NCBI GenBank assembly: GCA_016208105.1
Contig: JACQYS010000031.1
Coordinates: 62,001-126,000 of the forward strand
Direction: 5' to 3'
Origin: Desulfovibrio sp.
GTDB lineage: Bacteria > Desulfobacterota > Desulfovibrionia > Desulfovibrionales > Desulfovibrionaceae
DNA: 64,000 nucleotides
Part shown: positions 1 through 7,548 of the stretch, piece by piece
Numbering within the stretch: the stretch's first letter is position 1
Layout of the letters: each line of letters begins with the position of its first letter
Made by a program: the position numbers and the translations under genes
Notes under the pieces: generated by a model
What the model saw: only the letters and a program-made list of their open reading frames with translations
The model's database searches: none
Told to the model about the DNA's origin: nothing

Positions 1-1
1 C

Positions 2-127
2 ACCAACCAGCTGTGGCCGCACGGCGAGTGGGTGGGGCCGGCCAAGGGGCATGCCCTGGCCGAAGAGCTCATGTCCATCTGCGGCACAGGTGAGCCGGGC
101 GGGCAGACCGGAGGCGAGACCTCATGA
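2..127 (+). CDS. C-terminal end of the gene before nuoD (probably nuoC), partial
   Basis: An open frame enters from the left edge and runs 41 codons to a TGA whose TG is shared with the ATG of nuoD (ATGA overlap), so the two are translationally coupled. The visible tail is Gly/Glu-rich and not diagnostic. By operon order in 11-subunit complex I clusters (nuoA-B-C-D-H) it should be nuoC, the 30-kDa peripheral-arm subunit, but that is inference from position only. Confidence 0.55.
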   Translation, partial: TNQLWPHGEWVGPAKGHALAEELMSICGTGEPGGQTGGETS

Positions 128-1299
128 CCCGCATGATCGCCGGCGATCCCTGCCGGGGCCTTGAAGGCGACTCCTACGCCCAGACCTTTGCCCTGGAGGC
201 CCGGGAAGAATCGCTCATACTCAACATGGGACCCCAGCATCCTTCCACCCATGGGGTCCTGCGCGTTCTTCTGGAAATGGACGGCGAATACGTGCTCAGG
301 GCCGAGCCGGTACTGGGCTACATCCACCGCATGCACGAGGCCATGGGGCAGAACAGGGCCTACCTCCAGTTCTTCCCCAACATGGGCCGGGTCGACTACC
401 TGCACGCCCTGGCCTGGAACTGGGCCTGGGCCGGGGCGGTGGAGCGTCTTGCCGAAATAGAGGTTCCTGAGCGAGCCGAATACATCCGGGTCATCACCAC
501 GGAACTCAACCGCATAAACTCCCATCTGTTGTGGTGGGGGGCCTATCTCCTCGATTTGGGCGCGGTCACCCCCATCATGTACGCCTTCGAGGACCGCGAG
601 ATCGTCATGGACATCCTCCAGGAGATCACCGGCTCGCGACTGACCTACGCCGCTTTCCGCTTCGGCGGGGTGGTGGCGGACATAAGCCCGGGCTTCGCCA
701 GCCGCACCCGTGAATTCCTGGACAGGATGCCCGGGCGTCTTGAGATGTACCGCGACCTGGTGACGGACAACGCCATTCTGCGCGGGCGCTTGAAGGACGT
801 GGGCGTCATCGACGAGATGATGGCCAGGCGCTACGGAGCCACAGGGCCGGTGCTGCGCGGCTCGGGCATCGCCTACGACGTGCGTCGGGCGGAACCATAT
901 GGTGTATACAACCGCTTCGAATTCCCCATCCCGACGTATTCCGAGGGGGACAGCTTGGCCCGCTACCAGGTCCGGATGGACGAGATCGAGACATCCCTTG
1001 CCATAATTCGGCAAGCCCTGGACGGCCTGCCTGAAGGCCATTTTATGCTGCCGGACGCCCCGCGCGGCAAATGGAAGCCTCCGGCGGGCGAGTCTTACTT
1101 CGCAGTCGAGGGAGCCAGGGGCAAGATCGGCATCTATCTGGCCAGCGACGGATCCGAGATTCCCTACCGGGTGAAGCTCAGGTCCCCCAGCTTCTCAAAC
1201 TTGAGCCTGTTCCCCGAACTGGCCGAAGGAACGCTTTTGTCCGACGCGGTGGCCATTCTCGGCAGCCTGGACCTTGTCATCCCGGAGATTGACAGATGA
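124..1299 (+). CDS. nuoD: NADH-quinone oxidoreductase subunit D (49-kDa)
   Basis: This 391-aa protein is the 49-kDa peripheral-arm subunit of complex I, which with NuoB forms the quinone-reducing site. The family signature GPQHPSTHG lies at residues 36-44 and is followed by GYIHRMHEAM at 65-74. The Ni-binding cysteines of the related hydrogenase large subunits are absent, as expected for NuoD. Length is normal for the family. It overlaps the upstream gene by ATGA and nuoH by another ATGA, so it sits inside a tightly coupled operon. No nuoE, nuoF or nuoG is present downstream, so the electron input module is either upstream of the window or absent, as in 11-subunit complexes. Confidence 0.95.
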   Translation: MTRMIAGDPCRGLEGDSYAQTFALEAREESLILNMGPQHPSTHGVLRVLLEMDGEYVLRAEPVLGYIHRMHEAMGQNRAYLQFFPNMGRVDYLHALAWNWAWAGAVERLAEIEVPERAEYIRVITTELNRINSHLLWWGAYLLDLGAVTPIMYAFEDREIVMDILQEITGSRLTYAAFRFGGVVADISPGFASRTREFLDRMPGRLEMYRDLVTDNAILRGRLKDVGVIDEMMARRYGATGPVLRGSGIAYDVRRAEPYGVYNRFEFPIPTYSEGDSLARYQVRMDEIETSLAIIRQALDGLPEGHFMLPDAPRGKWKPPAGESYFAVEGARGKIGIYLASDGSEIPYRVKLRSPSFSNLSLFPELAEGTLLSDAVAILGSLDLVIPEIDR

Positions 1300-2282
1300 A
1301 CATGGACGCCATTTCCGGCGAGCTGATCCGCCTGTTGGTGGCTCTTTTGGCGCTCATGGCCTTCATCGCGGGCAACGGCATGCTGCTTCTCTATGTGGAA
1401 CGCAAGGTGGCGGGCCATGTGCAGCGCCGGCCAGGACCCTACGAGGTTGGCCCCCACGGTCTTCTGCAGGCCCTGGCGGATGCGGGCAAGCTGGTGGGAA
1501 AACAGTTGGCTACCCCGGCCGGAGCCGACGCGCTGCTCTTCTGGGCCGCTCCGCTCATGGCCTTCATGCCCGTACCGCTCATGTTCATCGCCGTGCCATT
1601 CGGGGAGAATCTCTGGGGGCTTGGGACCAATCTTGGGCTGGTGCTCATCCTCTCCTTCGCCGGGTTCAACGTGCTGGCGCTGTGCCTGGCCGGATGGGCC
1701 TCCAACAACAAATGGTCACTTCTAGGAGCGGCCAGGGCCGTGTCCCAGGCCGTGGCCTACGAGATTCCACTCTTGCTTGCGGTGCTGGCCGTGGCACTCA
1801 TGACCGGCAGCCTCGACCTGCGCGCCGTGGTGGCCCACCAGGGAGGGTGGCCCTGGCAGTGGAACGTGTTCGTGCAGCCGCTGGCCTTCTTCATCTACTT
1901 CGTGTGCGCGGTGGCCGAGACCAACCGCGCTCCGTTCGACCTGCCCGAGGCCGAATCCGAACTCACGGCAGGGGTGCACACCGAGTATTCCGGCATGGGC
2001 AACGGCATCATCTTTCTGGCCGAGTACGCCAACATGCTGGTGGTGAGCTGCGTGGCCACGGTGCTGTTCCTGGGGGGCTCCCAGGGGCCGGTTCTGCCCG
2101 GGCCGTGGTGGTTTTTGGCCAAGATGTACGCCCTGGTGGCGCTCATCATCTTCATGCGCTGGACGTATCCGCGCGTGCGTTTCGACCAGCTTCTGAACCT
2201 CAATTGGCGCTGGCTCATGCCCCTGGCCCTGGTGAACCTCGTGCTCACGGCGTTCTTCGTGAAATTGTGGGGAGGGGCGTGA
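1296..2282 (+). CDS. nuoH: NADH-quinone oxidoreductase subunit H
   Basis: This 328-aa polytopic membrane protein is the NuoH (ND1) subunit that links the quinone chamber to the membrane arm. Family motifs visible include YVERKVAGHVQRRPGP near residue 32 and AETNRAPFDLPEAESEL near residue 205, the acidic quinone-channel loop. The start overlaps the nuoD stop (ATGA). A 100-nt gap holding a palindromic repeat separates it from nuoI. Confidence 0.96.
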   Translation: MNMDAISGELIRLLVALLALMAFIAGNGMLLLYVERKVAGHVQRRPGPYEVGPHGLLQALADAGKLVGKQLATPAGADALLFWAAPLMAFMPVPLMFIAVPFGENLWGLGTNLGLVLILSFAGFNVLALCLAGWASNNKWSLLGAARAVSQAVAYEIPLLLAVLAVALMTGSLDLRAVVAHQGGWPWQWNVFVQPLAFFIYFVCAVAETNRAPFDLPEAESELTAGVHTEYSGMGNGIIFLAEYANMLVVSCVATVLFLGGSQGPVLPGPWWFLAKMYALVALIIFMRWTYPRVRFDQLLNLNWRWLMPLALVNLVLTAFFVKLWGGA

Positions 2283-2324
2283 TGCGAAGGTTTGATGGGC
2301 TTGGCGTAATCAACCGGGGGAGAA

Positions 2325-2356
2325 GCCTCCGGCGGCCAAAGGGCTGCGCCCTCTGG
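2325..2356. repeat. Palindromic intergenic element, copy 1 (inside the nuo operon)
   Basis: GCCTCCGGCGGCC is followed at once by a hairpin with arms CCAAAGGGC and GCCCTCTGG. Three other intergenic spots (5283-5348, 39700-39733, 52039-52070) have the same design: a CCA-GGG-type hairpin next to a GCCGCCGGAGGC-like box, here in inverted order. It lies in the 100-nt gap between nuoH and nuoI. It has no T-run, so it is unlikely to be an intrinsic terminator; REP-like element or mRNA processing/stability site is the better guess. Confidence 0.6.
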
Positions 2357-2388
2357 ACTCCCGTTTCCTTTAAGCGGTGGAGGAGATG

Positions 2389-2940
2389 ATGGGGTTTATA
2401 ACAGCCGTTGGTGGAGCCCTGCGCGATTTAAAAAGCATGTTCGTGGGGCTCCGGGTCACGGGTACGAATTTTTTCATGCCGCAGGAGACGGTCCACTATC
2501 CCAGGCAGGAAGTGGACACCCTGGCCACGTACCGCGGCCATGTGGAACTGGTCGCCTCTGACGAGGATCCGGCAGTGGCCCGGTGTGTGGGGTGCGGCCT
2601 GTGTGCCGAGCTGTGTCCCTCGAACTGCATCCGCGTGGAGGCAGAGGATCCTCCGGCGGATTCCGGCATATGTTATCCCTCCCAGGTGGGCACGGAAATG
2701 CTCATGCCCACGCCCAAATTCAGGGTCGCCCCCCCAAGCCAGGCTCCGGTGGCCAGAAAACTCCTGGGATATCATCTCACATATCATACGTGCAGCCTGT
2801 GCGGGCTTTGCGCCCAGAATTGCCCGGCCGGATCCCTGCGTTTTTCTTCCAACGTGTATTTTGCCGGACCCGGCCGGTCCACATTCGAGATCGACCTTCT
2901 GGCCAGGCTGCGCAAGCAGGCCGGAATCAAGGGGGAGTGA
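2389..2940 (+). CDS. nuoI: NADH-quinone oxidoreductase subunit I (2x[4Fe-4S] ferredoxin-like)
   Basis: NuoI carries two [4Fe-4S] clusters that pass electrons towards NuoB. Two C-x2-C-x2-C-x3-CP motifs are present, CVGCGLCAELCP at about residues 66-77 and CSLCGLCAQNCP at about 135-146. The stretch between them is longer than in E. coli NuoI, by roughly 30 residues judged from memory. The ATG at 2389 is chosen because GGAGG at 2379-2383 ends five bases before it; ATG 2386 or GTG 2377 in the same frame are alternatives. The gene is followed four bases later by nuoJ. Confidence 0.93.
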   Translation: MGFITAVGGALRDLKSMFVGLRVTGTNFFMPQETVHYPRQEVDTLATYRGHVELVASDEDPAVARCVGCGLCAELCPSNCIRVEAEDPPADSGICYPSQVGTEMLMPTPKFRVAPPSQAPVARKLLGYHLTYHTCSLCGLCAQNCPAGSLRFSSNVYFAGPGRSTFEIDLLARLRKQAGIKGE

Positions 2941-2943
2941 GCA

Positions 2944-3456
2944 GTGAAAGAACTTGTGGTCCAAGCGTCTTTCGCCCTTTACGCGGTCATCACTCTTGGT
3001 GGAGCGGTCTGGGCGGTCACGGCCAAAAGCCTCGTGCGGGCGCTGCTTGGCCTGACCATATCGCTCATGGGCGTTGCGGCGCTCTATGTGCTCATCGCCG
3101 CGCCGTTCGTGGCGCTCATGCAGATTCTTATCTACGTGGGCGCGGTGGTGGTGCTCATCTTCTTCGCCATCATGCTCACCAGGGCCCAGTCCGAGGATGA
3201 AGAGGCCGGGCCGCGCGACATCCGCAAACTCATGTGGTCCGGCGCAACGGGATTGGGCACGGCCGGGCTTCTGGCCGCAGCCTGCCTGCGCCACGGTCCT
3301 GCCATTTCGGAAACAGCTGGTGAGATATCCCCGGCCGAACTCGGGCAGGTGTTTCTGGGACCGTATGTGCTTGGTTTCGAGGTGATCTCGGTGGTGCTGT
3401 TCGCGGCCATGGCTGGCGCCGTGCTTCTTGCCTTCGAGAGGAGGAAAGAACGGTGA
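2944..3456 (+). CDS. nuoJ: NADH-quinone oxidoreductase subunit J
   Basis: A 170-aa protein with five predicted hydrophobic segments, typical of NuoJ (ND6) in the complex I membrane arm. The conserved segment LIYVGAVVVLIFFAIML, which holds the pi-bulge of TM3, is at about residues 61-77. It starts with GTG after a GGGGGAG ribosome site and its stop overlaps the GTG start of nuoK. Confidence 0.93.
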   Translation: MKELVVQASFALYAVITLGGAVWAVTAKSLVRALLGLTISLMGVAALYVLIAAPFVALMQILIYVGAVVVLIFFAIMLTRAQSEDEEAGPRDIRKLMWSGATGLGTAGLLAAACLRHGPAISETAGEISPAELGQVFLGPYVLGFEVISVVLFAAMAGAVLLAFERRKER

Positions 3457-3761
3457 GCGCATTGGCCCTGTATCAAATGGTCGCTTTCGGACTTCTGGCC
3501 GTGGGGCTTTTCGGGCTCTTTTCCCGGGCCAGCCTGGTGGGCATGCTCATAAGTGTGGAGCTCATGTTAAACGGCGCGGGCCTGGCCGTTGTTGCCGCGG
3601 GCCAGCTCACACCTATGCCAGGTGAACTGTCGCAAGCTACCGCTCTTTTCATAATGGGATTGGCCGCAGCTGAGTCCACTCTGGTGCTGGCCATCGTGTA
3701 CGTTGTGCGCAAACGTTTCGGCAGCGCCTCAAGCGTCACGCCATCGGAACTCAAGGGGTAG
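3453..3761 (+). CDS. nuoK: NADH-quinone oxidoreductase subunit K
   Basis: A 102-aa, three-TM protein of the NuoK (ND4L) family. The segment around LISVELMLNGAGLAVV (about 30-46) holds the conserved membrane glutamate of TM2, and the region around AAAESTLVLAIVYVV (about 70-84) holds the TM3 glutamate, both part of the proton path. It starts with GTG overlapping the nuoJ stop and ends two bases before the next gene. Confidence 0.94.
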   Translation: MSALALYQMVAFGLLAVGLFGLFSRASLVGMLISVELMLNGAGLAVVAAGQLTPMPGELSQATALFIMGLAAAESTLVLAIVYVVRKRFGSASSVTPSELKG

Positions 3762-3763
3762 CA

Positions 3764-5245
3764 ATGGCAGACATCATCGAAAGTCCGAGGCTCCTTCTGC
3801 CCCTTGCCGTGACCATGCTCGCCCCGCTTCTCATCTGGCGGGCCGGGGCTCGGCCCAATCTGCGCGAGGGAGTGAGCTTCGTAGCCGGGCTCTTGGCGTT
3901 CGCGTCAGTAGTTTCCCTGGCCCCGGCGGTGCTTGCGGGCAAGGTTTGGATGTGGCGGATGTTCACTCTGGTGCCCGGAGTGACAGTGACTTTCTGCGCG
4001 GACGGGCTCTCGCTCATCTTCGCCCTGGTGGCCTGTTTCCTCTGGATGTTCGCCACCAGCTACAACATCGGCTACATGCGAACGCTCAACGAGCACGCCC
4101 AGACCCGTTACTTCTTCTGCTTTGCCGTGGCCATCTTCGGGGCAGTGGGAGTGGCCTTCTCGGCCAACGTGTTCACCCTCTACCTGTTCTATGAGCTCAT
4201 CACCATCTTCACCTATCCGCTGGTGGCCCACCATCAGGACGAGGAGGGTTTTGCCGGGGCGCGCAAGTACATGGTGTACCTGATGGGCTCTTCCAAGCTG
4301 TTCCTGCTGCCGGCCATGGTGCTCACCTACGTGCTGGCCGGGACCCTGGAGTTCAACCTGACCGACATGGTCCACGGCATGTTCCCGGCGGATGCAAACC
4401 CGGTGCTGGTTTCGGTGACCTACTTTCTCTACCTGTTCGGCCTGGCCAAGGCGGCCATCATGCCCCTGCACAACTGGCTGCCCGGGGCCATGGTGGCCCC
4501 CACGCCGGTTTCGGCCCTGCTGCACGCCGTGGCCGTGGTCAAGGCCGGGGTGTTTTCCTTGAGCCGGGTGATGCTCTCTGGTTTCGGGGTGGAACTCCTG
4601 GACCGTCTGGGCCTGGGGCTGACCACGGCCTCATTGGCTGCCTTCACCATCGTGGCCGCATCGGTGATCGCGCTGACCAAGGACGACCTCAAGGCCAGGC
4701 TGGCTTATTCCACTGTAAGCCAGCTCTCGTACGTCATTCTGGGTGTGGCCTTGCTCACACCCATGGCCGTGTCCGGGGGGCTGGCCCACATAGCGCACCA
4801 TGCCTTTTCCAAAATCACGCTCTTTTTCGCTGCCGGAGCCATCTACGTGGCGGCGCACACCAAGAAGATTAGCCTCATGGACGGGCTTGGGCGGAAAATG
4901 CCGTTCACCTTCGCGGCCTTCGCCTTGGCCAGCCTGTCCATGATCGGGGTGCCGCCGTCGTGCGGGTTCGCCACCAAGTGGCTTCTGGCTGGCGGAGCGC
5001 TCCAGGCGGACCGGCTCATCATTCTGCTGGCCCTTGGCGCCTCTACAATACTGAACGCAGCCTACTTTACTCCGGTTGTCTACCGGGCCTTTTTCAAGCC
5101 CGCACCTGAAGGAGGGGAACACCACGGCGGCGAGGCCCCCCTGACCATGGTGGTGCCGTTGTCTCTTACCGCGCTCATTTCCATCTATCTCGGGTTGTTT
5201 CCGGAAACCTTCCTGCGGTTTGTGAACGCTTTTGGAGGATTCTGA
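3764..5245 (+). CDS. Mrp/NuoM-like proton-translocating antiporter subunit (first of two)
   Basis: A 493-aa polytopic membrane protein of the proton-conducting transporter family. Key residues can be read by alignment with NuoM of the same operon: the TM5 glutamate in LFYELITIF (E144), the TM7 lysine before PLHNWLP (K229, H236) and the TM8 lysine in AVVKAGVF (K260). It resembles MrpD/MnhD-type subunits more than NuoL: it is short and lacks the long C-terminal lateral helix. It occupies the place where nuoL is expected. An extra membrane-arm pump module is the simplest role; whether Na+ or H+ is moved cannot be told. Confidence 0.85.
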   Translation: MADIIESPRLLLPLAVTMLAPLLIWRAGARPNLREGVSFVAGLLAFASVVSLAPAVLAGKVWMWRMFTLVPGVTVTFCADGLSLIFALVACFLWMFATSYNIGYMRTLNEHAQTRYFFCFAVAIFGAVGVAFSANVFTLYLFYELITIFTYPLVAHHQDEEGFAGARKYMVYLMGSSKLFLLPAMVLTYVLAGTLEFNLTDMVHGMFPADANPVLVSVTYFLYLFGLAKAAIMPLHNWLPGAMVAPTPVSALLHAVAVVKAGVFSLSRVMLSGFGVELLDRLGLGLTTASLAAFTIVAASVIALTKDDLKARLAYSTVSQLSYVILGVALLTPMAVSGGLAHIAHHAFSKITLFFAAGAIYVAAHTKKISLMDGLGRKMPFTFAAFALASLSMIGVPPSCGFATKWLLAGGALQADRLIILLALGASTILNAAYFTPVVYRAFFKPAPEGGEHHGGEAPLTMVVPLSLTALISIYLGLFPETFLRFVNAFGGF

Positions 5246-5282
5246 CATGCCTCTTCGCAAAACCCTCAAAACGAAAATGGGT

Positions 5283-5348
5283 CCAGGGAACGAAGTTCCC
5301 TGGCGGGAGAGTGCAGAGAGGGCGGCGTCCTCTCTGTCTGCCGGAGGC
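5283..5348. repeat. Palindromic intergenic element, copy 2 (inside the nuo operon)
   Basis: A perfect hairpin with arms CCAGGGAAC and GTTCCCTGG is followed by a second, weaker hairpin (GAGAGGGC and GTCCTCTC region) and by GCCGGAGGC. The end box matches the other three copies in the window. It fills most of the 108-nt gap between the first antiporter gene and the 73-aa gene. Confidence 0.55.
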
Positions 5349-5353
5349 ACAAA

Positions 5354-5575
5354 ATGTTGACTCACACTGCCACACGCGCATTCTTTTTGTTCTTGGCCGT
5401 TCTTCTTGTCCTGAATCTTTTCATGGCTCCGGCGCATCCGCACTTCGCGGCCGAAACCCTGCCCTGGTTCTGGGCTGGCTTTGGCCTGATCGGCGGTTAC
5501 GCACTGGTGATTGCCGGCGGGGGCATCCTGGCGCCTCTTCTGCGCAAAAAGGAGGAGGGCGGCGATGACCGCTAG
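5354..5575 (+). CDS. Small two-TM membrane protein in the complex I operon
   Basis: A 73-aa protein with two hydrophobic helices, about residues 9-26 and 38-62, and a basic-acidic tail (RKKEEGGDDR). I do not recognise a named family. Its place between two antiporter-like subunits suggests an accessory membrane subunit of the complex, comparable in position to the small subunits of Mrp antiporters. No strong ribosome site is seen (GGAGG at 5343-5347, six bases upstream, is usable). A 22-codon frame overlaps its 3' end. Confidence 0.7.
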   Translation: MLTHTATRAFFLFLAVLLVLNLFMAPAHPHFAAETLPWFWAGFGLIGGYALVIAGGGILAPLLRKKEEGGDDR

Positions 5576-5633
5576 CATCTATATTGCCCACATCTTCCTG
5601 CACCTGCCGCACTGCAAGGAGGCCAACGGATGA
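5565..5633 (+). CDS. Possible 22-codon mini-ORF linking two antiporter genes
   Basis: ATG at 5565 lies six bases after a strong GGAGGAGG (5551-5558), and the 22-codon frame (MTASIYIAHIFLHL...) ends at a TGA whose TG is shared with the ATG of the next gene. It therefore bridges the 73-aa gene and the 600-aa antiporter gene with overlaps at both ends. It may be a translational coupling device or a tiny membrane peptide. Its shortness means chance cannot be excluded. Confidence 0.35.
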   Translation: MTASIYIAHIFLHLPHCKEANG

Positions 5634-7432
5634 GCCCTGAATCCGTCACCTTCTTGAATCCGGCGTACGGGTTCATCATTCTGGCAGCGGTGCTGCCCTT
5701 GCTTGGCCGCTTCCCGGGCTGGAGGCTGCTTACGCTTTTCGCGCCTGTTTTGGCCCTGGCCACTGCCGCGGCGCTCACTGCCGCGTCCCTGCAGGGACCG
5801 CTGGTCTTTACTCAGGCGACGTGGCTTGGAATGCCGCTGACTTTAGCGCGGGTGGACAGGCTGTGCCTGGTTTTCGTGTGGGTGTTCGCCATCCAGTCCC
5901 TGTTGGCTGCGGTCTATTCGTTCACGGCCAAGACGCCCGGCGAACCAGCGGCTGCGGCCCTGCATGTGGGCGGCGCCTTCGGGTGCCTCTTTGCGGGTGA
6001 CTTCATCACCCTGTTCATCTTCTGGGAGATAACCACACTGGGCTCAACCCTGCTCATATGGCTTCGGCGCACGCCAGAGGCCATCGGGGCGGGCTACAGG
6101 TATTTCCTGTTCCATATTTTCGGCGGGGTCCTGCTGCTCTTCGGGCTCATCCTTCGGGCCAAGGCCACAGGGAGCTTCGACTTCGGCCACTTCGACGTCT
6201 CGAGCTTGGCCTATTACGACTGGCTGATCCTGGGCGGCTTCGCGGTGAACGCGGCCGTGGTGCCGTTGCATGCCTGGCTGTCCGACGCCTACCCGGAGGC
6301 CTCGGCCATGGGCGCGGTGTATCTGTGCGCCTTCACCACCAAGACGGCGGTGTACGTGCTGGCCCGAGGGTTCGCCGGGCTTGAGATCCTGGCCCCTTTA
6401 GGGGCTGCCATGACCCTCTACGCAGGCGTATTCGCCCTGGTGGAGAACGACGCCAGGCGCGCCCTGGCCTACCAGACCATCGCCCAGGTTGGCTTCATGG
6501 TGGCGGGAGTGGGAGTTGGCACGGAGCTGGCTATCAATGGAGCCTTTGCCCACGCCTTTGCCCACGTGGTCTACAAGGGGCTCATGTTCATGACCGCCGG
6601 AGTGGTGCTCACAACTCTGGGAACCTGCCGCCTGGACCGCCTGGGCGGATTGGGCAGGAGCATGCCGTTGGTGGCCGTGTGCTATTTGGCTGCCGCGGCC
6701 AGCACCTCGGGGCTGCCACTCTTCTCGGGGTTCACCACCAAATCCATGACCATCACCGCGGCCTTCGAATATTCCCAATGGCTGGGCCTGGCCCTGGAGC
6801 TTGGTGCCCTGGCCGCGATTCTCGGGGTGGGCGTGCGCCTGCCCTACCTCCTCTTCTTTGCCAAACCCGCCGGGAGTTCTTCGCCGGATGAGGCGGTCTT
6901 CATCCCTTGGGCTCCCAAGGCGGCCATGCTTGCCGGGGCAGCGCTCTGCCTTGGAGTGGGCGTGTATCCGGGCGCGGTGTACGCGCTTTTGCCCTATCCC
7001 GTGGACTTTCACGCCTATTCGGGCTGGAGCGTGCTCCAGTCGCTCATGCTGACCGGGTTCGCCGGGCTGGCGTTCATGCTGGCAAGGCCGATCTTGGCTC
7101 CCGCGGCCGGGCGTCTGGCCGACTTCGACCTCATCTATCGGGCCGTCGGGCGGGTATTCTACGCTTTGGTATCCACTCCGCTGGCCTTTGTGGACGGCTT
7201 CTGGAGCGAGGTCTACCGCACCGGCGGGCTTCGCGGACTCATGCTCCAGGCCCGGGGCGCGGCCGTGTTCGACCGCAAGGGCATAGACACCATGGTGGAT
7301 GGCGCGGCCTATGCCACGGCGCATCTTGGAAGCGTGACCGCCTCGGCCCAGACCGGGCGTCTGCAGACGTACCTGACCGCCTCGGCCGTGATCGCGGTGC
7401 TGGTCTTCGCCATTATATGGATTGTGGCCTAG
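5630..7432 (+). CDS. Mrp/NuoL-like proton-translocating antiporter subunit (second of two)
   Basis: A 600-aa multi-TM protein of the proton-conducting transporter family, commonly named Na+/H+ antiporter subunit D. The TM5 glutamate is present (FWEIT, E133) and so is the TM8 lysine (TTKTA, K238). The TM7 lysine that precedes the P-x-H-x-W motif in NuoM and in the 493-aa paralogue is asparagine here (FAVNAAVVPLHAWL, N207). The C-terminal about 100 residues may include a lateral or amphipathic extension ending in one last TM helix, which would suit a distal NuoL-like place. The start overlaps the mini-ORF stop. Confidence 0.85.
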   Translation: MSPESVTFLNPAYGFIILAAVLPLLGRFPGWRLLTLFAPVLALATAAALTAASLQGPLVFTQATWLGMPLTLARVDRLCLVFVWVFAIQSLLAAVYSFTAKTPGEPAAAALHVGGAFGCLFAGDFITLFIFWEITTLGSTLLIWLRRTPEAIGAGYRYFLFHIFGGVLLLFGLILRAKATGSFDFGHFDVSSLAYYDWLILGGFAVNAAVVPLHAWLSDAYPEASAMGAVYLCAFTTKTAVYVLARGFAGLEILAPLGAAMTLYAGVFALVENDARRALAYQTIAQVGFMVAGVGVGTELAINGAFAHAFAHVVYKGLMFMTAGVVLTTLGTCRLDRLGGLGRSMPLVAVCYLAAAASTSGLPLFSGFTTKSMTITAAFEYSQWLGLALELGALAAILGVGVRLPYLLFFAKPAGSSSPDEAVFIPWAPKAAMLAGAALCLGVGVYPGAVYALLPYPVDFHAYSGWSVLQSLMLTGFAGLAFMLARPILAPAAGRLADFDLIYRAVGRVFYALVSTPLAFVDGFWSEVYRTGGLRGLMLQARGAAVFDRKGIDTMVDGAAYATAHLGSVTASAQTGRLQTYLTASAVIAVLVFAIIWIVA

Positions 7433-7437
7433 GAGGC

Positions 7438-7548
7438 ATGGTGCATCTTAAGAGATGGAATCGGACCGTTGGCCGCCAAGAGCGCCTCGGCTTTCACACT
7501 AAACGTCGGCGCCAGCATGCGCGCATGATTGGCGAGGAGAGTTCATGA
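7438..7548 (+). CDS. Possible 36-codon basic mini-ORF before nuoM
   Basis: The gap between the 600-aa antiporter gene and nuoM holds a 36-codon frame rich in Arg, Lys and His whose TGA overlaps the nuoM ATG (ATGA). AGGAGG at 7431-7436 is only one base from the ATG; the GTG at 7441 would be four bases away. The nuoM start has its own GAGGAGAG site. It could be a coupling ORF like the one at 5565, but may be chance open frame. Confidence 0.2.
   Translation: MVHLKRWNRTVGRQERLGFHTKRRRQHARMIGEESS

Noticed and set aside
3764-7432. Canonical nuoL
   Set aside because: Neither antiporter gene shows NuoL-specific motifs as I remember them; both are closer to MrpD/NuoM-type.
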